64,000 nt of DNA, taken from assembly GCA_013397845.1 (NCBI GenBank), contig VZTG01003225.1:727538-791537 (forward strand), given 5' to 3'. This DNA is from Melanocharis versteri (lineage: Eukaryota; Chordata; Aves; Passeriformes; Melanocharitidae). Made by a program: the position numbers and the translations under genes. The first letter of the stretch is position 1. Each line of letters opens with the position of its first letter. This document shows, piece by piece, positions 1 to 12,590 of this stretch. The notes below the pieces were generated by a model that was given only the letters and a program-made list of their open reading frames with translations, was not told where the DNA came from and searched no databases.

Positions 1-1611
1 TTCTCTCTGCATGCCAAGGCAGTCTGAGGGAAGTCATCGCTGCTTGCAGGGCAGCAGCAAGAACTTGATATTCATGTTGTTATCAGAATGGAATGGGGGA
101 TGGGGACCCAATAAGGTGAGAGATTTATGCAATAGTTTGTTGGGAAGTTCTACAAGGCATTGTGTTTACTGAAGTGGAAGTCGCCAACCAGTCAGCCATA
201 GGGCCTGTGTAGTTTGGCACGACATACAGCAAACTGTAAGACCTCAGAATTTTCCAGCAAAGAAGTCATAAGCCATAGCAATGTACCAGTAATTGGCTTA
301 GTCTTGTAACTTTTGATTATCTAAGGATCAACAAATACAGCTGCAAATTATGTTTATTGTAGTTGCATACATTTATCAAAACACAGACCTGTATTAGGTT
401 AGATATTCAACCTACCAAAAGTTAGGTAAATTTTCCTGTTTGTGTATCAGTCTTAACAGCTTGTATAATTGTAAATGCATAAAGACAGAGCAGTTAGCAG
501 AAATATGTTTTCTTTACATAATTGTGGGAATATCAATCTATCTAAGGAGAATGGAGATATTATTTAAGGCACATTGAGGCAATACAGTATTTCAGGGTGT
601 TGGAAGGAAAAAGCAATTGAGCAACTCACTGCTGTTGGATTTCATATGCCCCAGACCACCCCTTCAATGTATTATGCAGGTGATACAGATCCTGATAGTT
701 TCGTTTGCTTCTCACCCTTTTATTAATCCAAACTATGGTGTTTTTTCTCAGCTTGGAAGCAGAAGTTACTCATAAAAACACATAACCAAAAGTGTTGTTT
801 GCCATAGTTAAGTCCAGTGGCAAACTACAGTAGCAGCTAATCTAGAGGCTCAACTCAGTCAGATGACCAGAAACTAATTTCCAATGAGCTGTTTACTATA
901 TTTAATTCAAGGGCAGATCATACCACATTTCCACTGACACACTCAAGAAGCGAAGGACAAAAGTAGGACCATGAAAAAAGAAATCTTAAGGCTAAGTAAT
1001 AAAGGAGCTTGCTGGAATAGTGAATACTTAAAAGTGAAAGAGAACGAAGATGGAATTGAAGTCCTAGGAGCTGCCAAGAGGTATGTTTTCAATTCTGAAA
1101 TCTTTTTTGCGCTGTGATGGTGCTTTACCTTTTTTTAAAGTGCAATTTATTTCTTTTTCATCCTAATCTAGATTTATTAGGCAGCAGCAAAAAAATAATA
1201 GTTTTTCAGCTCTATTTCAGATAAGCCTTTAAACCACTTGTGGAAATGACAGAATAACTGCCCTGCACAGACCTTGAATCTCTTTCTGGTGGATGGGTAT
1301 CTAAATTATTTAAAAGTATTTTTTTTCCTTTGGAGATGACTTGAGGAGGTTGTGGCAAGGGTTTAATATAAAAATAGGAACCACTTTTTAAAATATATAA
1401 AAAATATAATATAAATAATCATTACACAAGTGTAGCTCTCCAGTGACTTGCTAGTAGAAAAGAGAGGATTTCTTTAGGTCAACATTGTTATATGTGACAG
1501 CAACATTGACTTTTTATGAAGGCAGGGATAGAACCCAGGGTTGCTGTGCTGTTTCCCTTTGACACTGAATATTTGTGGTAAGTGAACTGGTAAATCCCTG
1601 TTTTCACTCCA
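1..1611. other. Intergenic, no recognisable gene
   Basis: AT-rich single-copy-looking DNA. It includes an A/T-only stretch near 1386-1420. No coding similarity, splice-flanked exon or repeat family was recognised. Confidence 0.7.
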
Positions 1612-1712
1612 CCTTTTACTGGAAGGTGTTCCTTGCTCACAGCAGGGGGGGTTGGGAGGAGATGATCTTTGAGGTTCCTTCCAACCCAAAACACTGTATG
1701 ATTCTATGATTT
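1612..1712 (+). mobile_element. CR1 retrotransposon, 3'-end fragment
   Basis: The segment follows the CR1 3' UTR: tggaaggtgttcc, a short G-run (gcagggggggttggg), gatgatctttgaggttcc, ttccaaccc, then the terminal tgtatgattctatgatt. The ATTCTATG-type terminal repeat is at 1695-1712, so the element is in plus orientation and severely 5'-truncated to about 100 bases, as is typical of most CR1 copies. Confidence 0.9.
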
Positions 1713-3184
1713 TCCCAAATGTTCTCAGGGCATGTGTCTAGGAAAACAATCTGAACTGGAAATGTGCACTTGGTGTGTTCCATCTTTCTTCATAAATCCA
1801 TGTAAAATAGGATTGTCTTCCCTGAATGCATAAATTACTTAGTGTTGAGTGCAAAGTGTTGCAGTTTCCTGACAATCCACAGTATTTATGAACAGGTACA
1901 GATATTTACTTTCTATATATCTGTTGAGAATAATTTTGAAAGTCCATTAAAACAGCTTTTTACTAGTAGATCTCTTTACCTTGTGTTGAAATAATTTTTT
2001 AATTCACTTGAATTATGTAAATGATTACACACTATACCTAGTTTAGCCTTCACCAGTGTCAATATTAATGCTACTTTCTTGATTTTTTTTATTGGGCTCT
2101 TCCTTTACTGTGGAGTTGTCTTGGGATATAGACAGGGACTTGGTGTGAGTGGCTACTTTGCAAGACAAGACTTTACTGTGTCTGACTGCTGCTCCTGCGG
2201 CAAGAGCTGCCCCTAATAAAGGCAGTAGGACTTTGTGATCTCCTGCCTGGTTACCAGGGCTGTGGTGAGCTCGATGCCATCCTGCAGACTTGTGGGAGAT
2301 ACGATCTGGATTTTTTGGGGTAAAAATGAAGGATTATGAAAAGGTTTTGAGAGGACTGCCTGAGATGAGGTGGTTTAGTGTACGTTTGGGCTGCCAAAAG
2401 GATGTTTAGCCTCTCAAAGAGGATGGTTTCTCTGACTGTAGCCTGACCTTCACATTTACAAGGGGAGGTTCATGTGTGCAGGAGGGGAGATGGCTGTGTA
2501 TAAACTCAAGCATTACTTCATTGAATTAACATATTTAAGACTATAAAACATCTTTCACAATGAGATTTTTCAGGGGAAAGAGTGTTTTTGTTTACACACT
2601 GAGTTATAATGGTTCTGAGAGCAAATGTTCATTAAACCTTTGCATTTAGGAAACTTTTCTAATCGCTTGTGATGGTGACTCCAAATACTGTCTGATAAGT
2701 GTCGCAGGCAATGTCACACTTGTCAAACAGTGCCTTGAAATGTGATATTTTTTTCCTGAATACTGTTGAAAATCATTATTCATTTATTAAGTGCCAAAAG
2801 TGCATTACTGCAATACAAAGAACAGAATAAAACTCAGTTTTGCTCCTAGGAGATTACAAGACAGCAGATATTTAAAGGAGTAAATATACTGGGCGATTCA
2901 GATGTTCTGACTGGCAGTAATGTCATTATTTTTTCTTCATCTGTCCTCCCTCATAGCTCACATGAAAGATGACGAATGACCACTTTTATCTAGGCTGGTG
3001 AAAGCTCCAAAAGAAGCATTTGGCTTGGGAAACACATGATGTCTACATATGAGAGTAAAAGTGAGGCCTAGGTACATAATTCCAAACCCAGTTTTCCTTC
3101 ATTACTGTGCTACCTACACAGCAAGAGGGGTGCAGTGCTCACATCATTTAGTGGATGCAGAAGCAAATTTGATATGGAGGCTAT
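1713..3184. other. Intergenic, no recognisable gene
   Basis: AT-rich sequence with no family match. I see only short homopolymer runs and no supported feature. Confidence 0.65.
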
Positions 3185-3315
3185 AATTTTATTTCTGACA
3201 AGCTGTATGACCTTAGGGAAGTTATCTTATTTATCAGGGCTTTAATTCATCCAACTATAAAAGGTGGAAAATTATGATTTTGCACCTTTCCAAAGAGCTT
3301 GAAAGCATTATAGAT
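3185..3315 (+). mobile_element. Ancient MIR/CORE-SINE relic
   Basis: The order of blocks follows MIR in plus orientation: agctgtatgaccttaggg, gaagttatcttat, a cagggctttaattcatcc block matching the 'cctcagtttcctcatc' part, then ctataaaaggtggaaaatta matching 'ctgtaaaatggggataa', and finally a tail with caaagagcttgaaagc. It is highly diverged, as expected for a family that stopped moving long before birds arose. Recognised by eye from known consensus blocks. Confidence 0.65.
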
Positions 3316-4592
3316 AACAGAATATGCAAAATATTGGTGATATTCAAACTGATTAGAGAGAAACTCCTTGTCTTCTTACTGATCACTTGGGATCAGCTGT
3401 TTTAACTAGATTTTAGGCACATCTCCAAATACTGGTATTCATAAATCTGTTTCAGAAAAGTTTTCAAAGCTGTACCTCATGATCACATTTGTGTAATTCT
3501 TGACAAAAATGAAATCCCAAGCTATTTCTTCCTAACGTCATTAACTATTCCTCTGTAGAGTTTAGCTAATTAATTTCAAAGGCTAATGGGCCTTCATATG
3601 GTCATTGTCCAATCTGAACCTGTTAAGAACTTACCTTGAGTTCAGTGGTTCTGCTTGAATGACAGATTATCTTTTCAGGGTGGAAAAAAACAGACAGAAA
3701 AAACAAAACCTCATTCCAGTCTTGGTTTAAGCATTTCTAATAATAGAAAATCTACTACAAACCTTGGTAAATTGCTCTGGGGTTAATTGTGTTCACTGCT
3801 GAAATCTTTTCCCTAGCTTGAATTTGCTTAGCTTCAGCTGAGGTTTCAGTGTTAATTCTTATATTGATTTTAAAGCATGAAAATTCATTTTTATTTTTAA
3901 CAGAAAATGTGTCTGACTTCCAGTACACCGTGGAATAGAAACAATGTTGAAATTATTTTTCTATGAAATATTTTTCTTGTTATTCAGTCAGTTCTACTAT
4001 TATCCTGAAATAGTGTTGCAATTTTTTAACTCCGATTCATTTCTTGGGAATAGAAGTCAAACTTATGCAAGAGTAAATTTCATAACTCTTTTTCTTTATT
4101 TTTCATGAATATTTTGTTCCTTCATTTGCTTTTCTTCAATCCAGTACCTCCACAATTCTATTATTTCCATTAAAACACCATCAGTGGTATACATGTAATT
4201 TCTTTTTAATTCCATAGAATGAATTTCAAGAGGTCTTTGCAGAACTGATGAGGTTATGTGGTGAAAATTAGAGGCTGGGTAATAGCATTTTTTCTGGAGA
4301 AAAGCAGAGGACTTCTGCCTTTGTTCCATTTTGCATTAAAAATGCATTGCTATAAATACACGTGAATTTTTAAAAGAAATTTTGGCAAAAAATGACCACT
4401 GAATCATGTTACATAGAAGAATGAAATAATTTATAAATAGTAAATAAAACACTTGCAAATATAATTGCCCAGTGAAGAGAATTATAGGGACTAAAATGGA
4501 CTGATACATGTACACAAGACTGAAGGCTTGGTTTGTTTGCATTTAGTCATGCTCACATAAAAACCCATTTTTTCGGAACTGAGACTAAACTG
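3316..4592. other. Intergenic, no recognisable gene
   Basis: AT-rich. The small minus-strand ORFs (4096-4329, 4336-4542) are low-complexity and AT-driven, with no domain signature. Confidence 0.65.
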
Positions 4593-4658
4593 GAGTACAG
4601 CAGCCCCTCTGGAGGAGTACAGCAGCCCCTCTGGAGGAGTACTGCAGGCCCTCTGGAT
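4593..4658. repeat. Minisatellite, three copies of a 22-bp unit
   Basis: The units are 4593-4614, 4615-4636 and 4637-4658. The first two are identical (gagtacagcagcccctctggag). The third differs at a few positions (actgcaggccctctggat). The array is much more GC-rich than its surroundings. Confidence 0.93.
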
Positions 4659-4764
4659 TGTAAACTGTTTTGAAAAGCATAAAAATATGTTAATATTTGC
4701 TATTATGGTAGCAAGTGTATTAGCAGGAAATAATTTCCAATATATGCTGATAAATATATACTGA

Positions 4765-4780
4765 ATAGATAGATAGATAG
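4765..4780. repeat. Short (GATA)n microsatellite
   Basis: Four ATAG units, with a degenerate continuation (ttagatatga), lie 16 bp from the 3' terminus of the neighbouring minus-strand CR1. Confidence 0.8.
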
Positions 4781-4796
4781 TTAGATATGAATATTC

Positions 4797-6775
4797 CATA
4801 GAATCATAGAATTATAGAATGGTCTATGTTGGAAGAGACCCAAAAGATCATCTAGTTCCAACTCCTCTGCCATGGACTGGAACAGCTTTCACCAGACCAG
4901 GTTGCTCAGACCTCTATCCAGCCTGGCCTTGAACACTTCCAGGGATGGGGCATCCACAGATTCTCTGGACAACCTGTGCCAGGGCCTTACCACCCTCACA
5001 GTAAAGAATTTTAACTAATATCTAATCTAAACCTATTCTCTTCCATTTTGAAGCCATTCTCCTTTGTCCTGTCACTGCATGCCCTTGTAGAAAGCCCCTT
5101 TCCATCTTTTCTGTAGGCTCCCTTCAGGTACTGGAAGTCCACAATTAGGTCACCCTGAAGCTTTCTCCTTTCCAGGCTGAACAATCCCAGTCCTCTCAGC
5201 CTTTTCTCATAGGAGAGGTGTTCCATCCTTCTGATCATCTTGGTGGCCTCCTCTGGGCTCACCCCAACAGGTCCATGTCCTTCCTGTGCTGGGACCCCAG
5301 AGCTGGATGCAGCACTGCAGGTGGGGTCTCACCTGTGGAGTGGAGCAGAGGGGCACAATCCCCTCCCTCGCCCTGGTGCCCTCAGTGCTTTGGGTGCAGC
5401 CCAGGACACATTTGGCTCTGGGCTGTGAGCACATGTTGCCAGCTCATGCCCAGCTTCTCATCCACCAGCATCCCCAGGTCCTTCTCAGCAGGGCTGGTTT
5501 TGATCTGCTCATCCCCAGCCTGTGTTGATACCTGGGGTTGCCCCAGCCCAGATGCAGCACCTTGCACTTGGTCAGATTCCACCTCACATGGGTCGACTTC
5601 TTGAGCTTGTCCAGGTCCTTCTGGATGACATCCCCCCCTTCTGGTGTGGCAACTCAGCACTCAGTCATCTGTAAATTTGCTGAGGGTGCACTCAATTCCT
5701 TCATCTGTGTAATTAATGAAGATATTAAGTAACTCTGGTCCCATTATGGATCTGGAAGGGACACCACTTGTCATTGATGTCCATCAGGACTCTGAGCTAT
5801 TGACCACTACCCTCTGGATGCATCCAACCACTTTGTTATCCATCTGACAGTCCACTTATCAAATCCATCTCTCTCCCATGTAGAGAGAAGGATGTCGTGG
5901 GGAACTTTGTAGAAGTTGGGATAAAAGTCCAGATAAAAGACATCTGTAGTCCTTCCTTTCTCCACTGATGCAGTCCATCCATCACAGAAGGCCACTGGGT
6001 TGGTGAGGTAGAATTTGCACTTGGTGGAGCTCTGCTGGCCACCCTGAATCACCTTCCTGTCCTCCATGGACAGCTTCTCCATAGAGAGCAACTTCTAGGA
6101 GGATCTGTTCTGTGATCTTCCTAAGCACAGAGGCTGACAGGTTGGTAGTTCCCAGGATCCTCCTTTCTACCCTCTTTTTAAAGACGGATGCAATATTTCC
6201 CTTTTTCCAGTCACCTGGGACTTCACCTGTTTACCGTGACTTTTCAAATATCACGGAGTGTGGCTTGGCAACTACATCAGCCAATTCTCTCAGGACTCTG
6301 GGATGAATTTTATTGTGTCCCATAGACTGATGTACATTCAGCTTCCTCAGGTGGTCACAAACCTGATCTTCTTACAGTGGGAAAGGCTTTGCTCCCCCAG
6401 TCCCCATCCTGCTGTCCATCCACTCGAGTGGTATGGAAAGAGAGGTTGCCATAGCAGACTGAGCTGGAGAAGTTGTTGAGTACCTCAGCCTTATCCTCAC
6501 CATCGCTACCAGTTTTCCAGCACTGTTTATTAGGGGTGTACACCTTTTCTGACCCTCCTTTTCTGGTTATCATACCTTTAGAAGCGCTTCATGTTATTCT
6601 TTTCTTCCTTTGCCAGGTTCAGTTCCAGCCTCATCTTGGCCTCCCTACACAACCAAACTTTGTTTCCATATTCTTCCTGGGTGACTTTCCTGTCCTTGCT
6701 TCAACCGTCTTTCTCATTAGTTTGACCAGTATGCTCCTACTCAGCCATGCTGGTCTCCTGCCCTCCTTGCCTGAT
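4797..6775 (-). mobile_element. CR1 non-LTR retrotransposon, about 2 kb, 5'-truncated, inactive
   Basis: The element reads on the minus strand. Its 3' terminus is at 4797 (catagaatcatagaattatag on the plus strand is the reverse of the ATTCTATG tail). It extends back through the 3' UTR, the ORF2 C-terminal region (minus 5011-5262: MEHLSYEKRLRGLGLFSLERR, a hallmark CR1 segment) and the reverse transcriptase. RT motif A lies within minus 5807-6091 (TDVFYLDF then NFYKVPHDILL, where the usual AFD is lost). RT motif C is at 5664-5675 (GIECTLSKFTDD, usually FADD), followed at once by an in-frame stop at 5661-5663. The C-terminal part is spread over several frames, showing frameshifts. The upstream part (about 6090-6775) matches the ORF2 segment 5' of the RT core. 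The endonuclease and 5' end are missing. The left part resembles sub-families common across birds; the exact sub-family was not assigned. Confidence 0.95.
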
Positions 6776-9700
6776 ACATATATATGTATATAAAACATAC
6801 AGAATATATACTGATGTAATTCAGAATATACACTGATAATAATGCAGAGATATACAAAACTAGAATGACCAGTAATGCTATTTGCATCTAATTTAGGGCA
6901 CTGCTGTTTTGAGGGGGGAGGGTATTTGTAATTGTTGGTAAAAGAAATGTCAGCAATTTGGTGAAAGGGAGGGTAAGGAATACTGACTGAAAACCAGGTG
7001 GGCTGTTCACTGGTAGAAGTGGCTTCCCATTTGTGTTGGCAAAGTGCCCCTAGACTTGATGGCTCCAATCCCAGCAGGAATGGAATCTGCTCTCTAAGAT
7101 AGCTCTGGAGAATCAGTCCTGAAAGGGTAGTTTCAGACCATCTGGAGCCAGATGGCCAACTTCAGACTTCTAAAATTTAAAGGGCAATTTATTGGGTTTA
7201 TTGAAGTCTAAGTGAGCTTTGCCATTGATTTCAGGAAGGGACATGAATTTACACAGGGTTTTGAATTCAGAAGTATTACCAGGTTAAAAATCTTTTAGGA
7301 CGGAAGATGAACACTCTTAGAGAAAATGTGTGGGAGCGGTACTGGGAACAAGAATCTGGATTTTCCAAAAGCAGATGGTGAAAAATATCTTTGCTGCTAG
7401 CTGGTGCCTGAGCTTGAATTGCACTACTTTGCTGTTAAAATCCAGTCTATTCGAAGTCTGCCTGCATGAATTTTACATTTCTAAATAAAAGTATAATAGG
7501 ATAATTTAGTAATTTGGTCTCTGCTGTCTACTCACTTTTTCTTCCTAGAGAAATTACCAAGATCCAAATACACTAACCAATCAGTGTCACAACTACAGAC
7601 ACTGCTGAATGATTCTTACATATTCATTGGTAAACCATTGTGTCTTTCAATTTACCATTCTTTTGCAGATTGAATTATCTTCTGTTCATTATTTATCCAT
7701 TTAAAAGTTTCTTGCAAAAATAAACCCTAAAATATTAGAATTACAGATATTGACTCCTCCACTTGAAAAAAGGTGGGGGCACATACTAAAAGAAGAATTG
7801 AGAAAAGAAGTTCATATATTGGAAGGAGTGGTGAATTATATAACAAAAGAAGTTGAGGTGCTTTTAACGGTTACATTATTCAGTGCACAAAGTAGCTTAT
7901 TTTGGGCAAAGGTAGTGGTTACTACAAAATAATTTATATGACTTTCATTGCAATTGTGCAAATCCTTTGTCTTATTTTCTGTCTCTGTTTAAATAAGGAT
8001 TGTTGTTTGCATTCTGTAGCAGAAAAACTACAACATTCCATGTTTTTTGATATATGGGAGCTTGGACTAAATCACTATCAGTGGCTCGTGGCCCGAGCTC
8101 TGAGGCTCTATGAGTTTGCCTCTGATGCCCAGGGGAGCATGGCAGGGAATTCCCTTAATGAGTAAGATGACCAGTTAATTCCCAGTGCTGTGTGGTGCAG
8201 CACTGAGCAGTGCAGCCTTGGCACTCGTGTTAGTCCAGCCTTGCTTATGGGTCCCAAGGAGCATCAGCTGCTTTCATCCCAGCATGTTCATTCATCTCTG
8301 ATCTTCCCCGCCCTGCGTGGACATGCCACACAAACCTCTTCAGCTCTCTTCTACTGAAAAAGAATGGAAAAGAGGATTGTACACAGGAATACATGGAACA
8401 TGTCAAAGGGTAGTGGAGTGCAGACACTAGTCACAGTGTGCATCTAATTAAATGTGAGATGTCTGCTCTCTAAAAGATATTAGCATTGGCACCCAGACTG
8501 GTCATCATTCTGCTTTATTCTAGATCTTTCCTACACCTTCAGTTTTAGTTTTAGCTTGAAATATGACAAGTAGTGACCTTATTACTATTTCCAAATTATC
8601 ATTAAAGAAAAAAAAAGTTGAGTAGTTCAAAGCCAAACAGAATAGGGTGGGATATATAAACATCCCCATTTAGGGATTCCTTGCAAACTCCTTGTGCTAG
8701 CAAATGGTCAGTTGTTCAGGACTTCATTCATGTCATATGGGCTTTTTGATATTGTAAAGTGCTCATGTTACAATTGGATTGGTACACATTACAAATTAGT
8801 GCCCTATTAAAAGGTTAAGTATATTGCATTCAATTAAATTATATTTATCAAATTTTCCACTTTTTCCAGAATTGTTATCTATTAAAAATAAGTCATATTT
8901 GATTAAATTTATTATCAGTAAAACTGATTAACTGGCATGATTGAGATTTCTTAATGTTAATTTTTATTCAGGTTAGAACTGTATGTGATATCCCATTGGT
9001 TTAATCACTGGATTAAACCTAGGGCAATAGTTATCTGATTTTATCACTTGGTCCTTTTTGAGTATTTGCACAGTGGCACTCTGCAAATCATCTAGAATTT
9101 CCTTAATGCAACAAGATTTATTATGGATTAACATCAGTATGACAAACATTTTCTTGGCCATTCCTTTAATATACCTGGGTGGAGATTACTGAGATCCACT
9201 GACTTCTGAATATTTTTACCAAGTCACTTTTTTTAACACCCAGCCATGTCACTAACGCATTAAAAAAATATCATCCCAGTGTACGTTACCTTTTGTCATA
9301 GCTAAAGAACATGTCAGGTTTTTCTATATGTCTTAGCAATCTTTCCTCTTGATATAGTCAATGCATTGCTAAAAATCCCTATTGTTATAATAATATGCTT
9401 AGCAAAAAACCCAAAAAGCCCCCAACAAAATAAAGAAACAAAAGATCCCCAGGAGCCCTGCCAGCCCTGGGTATTTCCAAATGCCTCTAACTTTCTTCTC
9501 AGTCCTTGGATTTTGATTGAAGAATTGTGCTTTTTTTTCTAGATAGTAAGCTTTTAAAAAGTTATTGCTTCTATTTATTTGTTGTCTTTAACTTTCCTGC
9601 CCAGTCAGTCTTGCTTAGAGCTTTCTGCATCTTTGGGAAGCTAGCTGTTTGAAAAACTTAAATGCATCTGTTCTTAGTAATTTCAAATTCTGTCTATATT

Positions 9701-12485
9701 AAATCCACAGACCATGCTTATACATCCTATCTATAGTTTATATTTTGACCTTAGTTAATATTAAGAACAATCTTATATAGTTATCTCATATTGAACTCAA
9801 CTTCTTTTAAGTTATTTTACTGCTACTATTGGCTGAACTGCAAGAAAGAAGTTTGTTATTTGTTAGGTGAGAGTTTCCACATCTGCCTAACAAATGGAAG
9901 TACCCCATAATATATTTGTCTTCCACACTTCTGAAAGTTAAGGAGTACTTTATCCTGGTTTTGGTTTAATTTATTGTTTTCTATTTTGGGGGGGTGTGTT
10001 TGGTTTTTTAAATCAGATCCTTGCTGTGGGCTTTCCATTCAAGATCCTTTGCGTCTGAGCTCTAAAATGAATATTGTATTCAGCAAAGAGTGTCACCCTG
10101 TGATTTTAGTTGCAGAGGGATGAGTGCCCCTCCACTGCCACCCATGCACCTGGTGTATAATCATGCTTCAATACTGCAGTCATTCAGATCATTCCAGGTT
10201 TCAGTGACTGCCCACCATTTTCTCAAGATGAAGTGGAAGCAATGTAATTTTGAAGAAAGTATTTGTATATAAAGAACTTCAATTCCTATGCAGAAGCTCT
10301 TCTAAATACTTCTCTTTTTTTTCTTTGACATCTGTAATGCATACTTTTAACATAAATTTATTGTATATATGCCAGAAGAAACAGAAATACAAAATATCTT
10401 TCTCCCCATATCAAGGAAAAGGTGTCCCCTTACATCAGGAAGCAGACCCAAATCCTCTGTCACCAGGGGTCCATGAGCTAATGATCTTGAATAAAATCTT
10501 GTCCCAACTCTGACACAGCAAGTCCAAAACAGCTTGAACCAGCCTAAAGAATGCAAAAAGTTTCAGTTGCTTATAAATCACAAGTATCAAACAACAAGCA
10601 GAAAGTGGAAGTCAGTCCTTGGAGTGCATTCACCCCTTCAAAACTGAAATAATGTTAGGATTTAGAGGACTTTTAAAATCTTGGGGACCTTTGTTATGTC
10701 TTCCTATCATTTGCATAATGATTTCTACCCCCAGATGAAGTATTATTCCCTGCAATATTCCTATTCCAAACTGTTTCCATACTATGTGATTATTACAGTT
10801 TTAAAGTCTGATTGTTTTATCAGTCAGCAGCAATATAAGGGGTCTGGCTAAAATGAGTTTCAAATACTATTTATTTAAATGCTTAAACAGTTTTTATGAT
10901 TTTGGTCACCATTTCCGATCACTAAACTCACAAAAGTTTGTGAAGCTGAAACTGTAAAGATTTTTTAATACATATAACAATATATTAATTTTGTAATAAT
11001 GCCAATTATTATTGGCATGCTTATAAAATACTTACAGTTTATTAAATATTTTGTAAGAGAGCTTTCAGATTTATTTTCAAATCAATCAATCCATCACATA
11101 TTTTGGAAACAAGCCAGTCGGTTCTTAGATAGAAAGGCTATAAGCCATACATTCCTCAGATATGTACATAATTTTTCCCATATAAGAGCAGCTTTGAACA
11201 TTTTAGCTTCCGAGTGTTGATTTCAGAAATAAAAATGTGTTGCTATGATTATTAATCCTCGGTAAGACATACCTGCTCAGTATTTCAGGATTTGGTTCAC
11301 AGGGATGTGAGGCACACAAAGAACCATTGAAGTCAACTGGAACTGTGATCAGTTCCCACTTCTCAAAGCCTGAAGGGCTATTTTTCTTTCATCTTGTTAG
11401 TGATCATGTAATGGTGGTTCAGATCCAAGGTGCAGGGATAAAGTCAGCATTATATAGGCAAGAATGAAAGATCTTCATAAGATTTTCCCATGTAACTATT
11501 ATGTAAAGACATTTCAAAGAAACATGGGGCCCTCTAGTCAGTCATTTCTACTGGGAATAGATTTTTAGGGCCTAAGACTGGCTTTACTATTTATTATGTA
11601 GAAATAGAACATTACCTTTGTTGTGAGACTAAAGGAAAAAGTTGAAAGCTGGGTTATAAAGTCTAGAGAAAGCCTCACACTTGCCAGAAGTAGCCAGTAA
11701 TTACCACAATGATAAGTTTGAGGACTCAGGTCCCAGGCAAAATCAAGAAATAAGAATTCAAAGGAAGGATTTTTTTTCTGTACCAGTTTCCTCTTTTCCA
11801 GGAAATTCATGTCATCAAAAGTTTCTTTTAACAGAAAATTATTTACAGGTGCTGTTCCTGGCTCTGTCACAAAGTTGTGTCTTACACCTCTGTCTAAGTG
11901 CAGTCAGTTTTTGGATCAATTTGACTTCTTCCTGTAGGGGTCTTTCTGTTAAATCACTGCCTGCTAGAGAACCAGTGTCCAAGGCCTTCCAGAGCTGTGG
12001 ATGACTCAAAGGGCAATGACTATTTTGGCTGAATGCAGCAAGAGTATTTCTAGATGAAGTTATAAATTTGTAGATAGGGATGACCACTAAATAAAAAACC
12101 TAAAACTTCAGTCCGTAGCTTTTCCTCTTCAATGTAAACCCTGGGACATGAGAATTAATGAATATGTTTGACCAATAGTGCATGACACTGCATCCAGTGA
12201 AGGTTTGTTATTTATTATTGTTTAATCTTTTTGCATTCCAATTAAGCATCAGAAATCACCATTAGTTCAACTAGAAACTAACTTAATTTAAAGCTTCTAT
12301 TACCTAACACTCCAGAAGACATGTGCACTATGTTATTGAAGATCTGCCTCTTTTCAGCTTTTTCCAGTTTCTGAACTGAATTCTTACTGTTCACTAGCTT
12401 TCGAACAATTTCCTTATCAGACATTTTTTTCCTACAACCGTGAAGTGTGGAAATGCAGTTCTTAAAAATGATGAAAGAGAAAAAT
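6776..12485. other. Intergenic, no recognisable gene
   Basis: AT-rich desert. It begins with (TA)-rich sequence at 6776-6835 at the CR1 boundary. It contains A/C-rich simple sequence at 9403-9450, a G/T tract at 9985-10010 and a perfect hairpin at 10999-11018. None of the short ORFs shows a domain. The minus ORF at 8973-9161 has a vague RT-like look but is not convincing. Confidence 0.65.
10999..11018. repeat. Perfect inverted repeat (8-bp arms, 4-nt loop)
   Basis: ATGCCAAT, loop TATT, ATTGGCAT. Each arm carries a CCAAT/ATTGG core, so it could be a hairpin or a paired CCAAT-type site. It has no gene next to it. Confidence 0.7.
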
Positions 12486-12489
12486 AAAA

Positions 12490-12506
12490 GAAAGAAAGAA
12501 AGAAAG
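12490..12506. repeat. Short (GAAA)n microsatellite
   Basis: About four GAAA units within purine-rich sequence. Confidence 0.85.
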
Positions 12507-12535
12507 TTGAGATTCAGTCATAACCATGTGAATCC

Positions 12536-12590
12536 GGAAACTGAGGCTAGAAGATACACATTTTTAAAGTCCTGTGAGTTGGCACTTCCC
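12536..12590 (-). mobile_element. Possible MIR relic (antisense)
   Basis: The block ggaaactgaggctagaag, then a diverged stretch and gtcctgtgagttggca, is in the order expected of an inverted MIR core. The match is short and the rest does not align clearly, so this is weak. Confidence 0.25.

Noticed and set aside
5218..5604. 128-codon plus-strand ORF
   Set aside because: It is antisense to the CR1 ORF2 C-terminal region and has no independent support.
6631..7068. 145-codon minus-strand ORF at the CR1 5' boundary
   Set aside because: Only its last part overlaps CR1 coding sequence; the rest is AT-rich flank. Not a gene.
8973..9161. Minus-strand ORF with an apparent RT-like ILKKDQVIKSDNYCP segment
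   Set aside because: The likeness to 'KKGD..NYRPI' of LINE reverse transcriptases is too weak and unsupported by flanking blocks.
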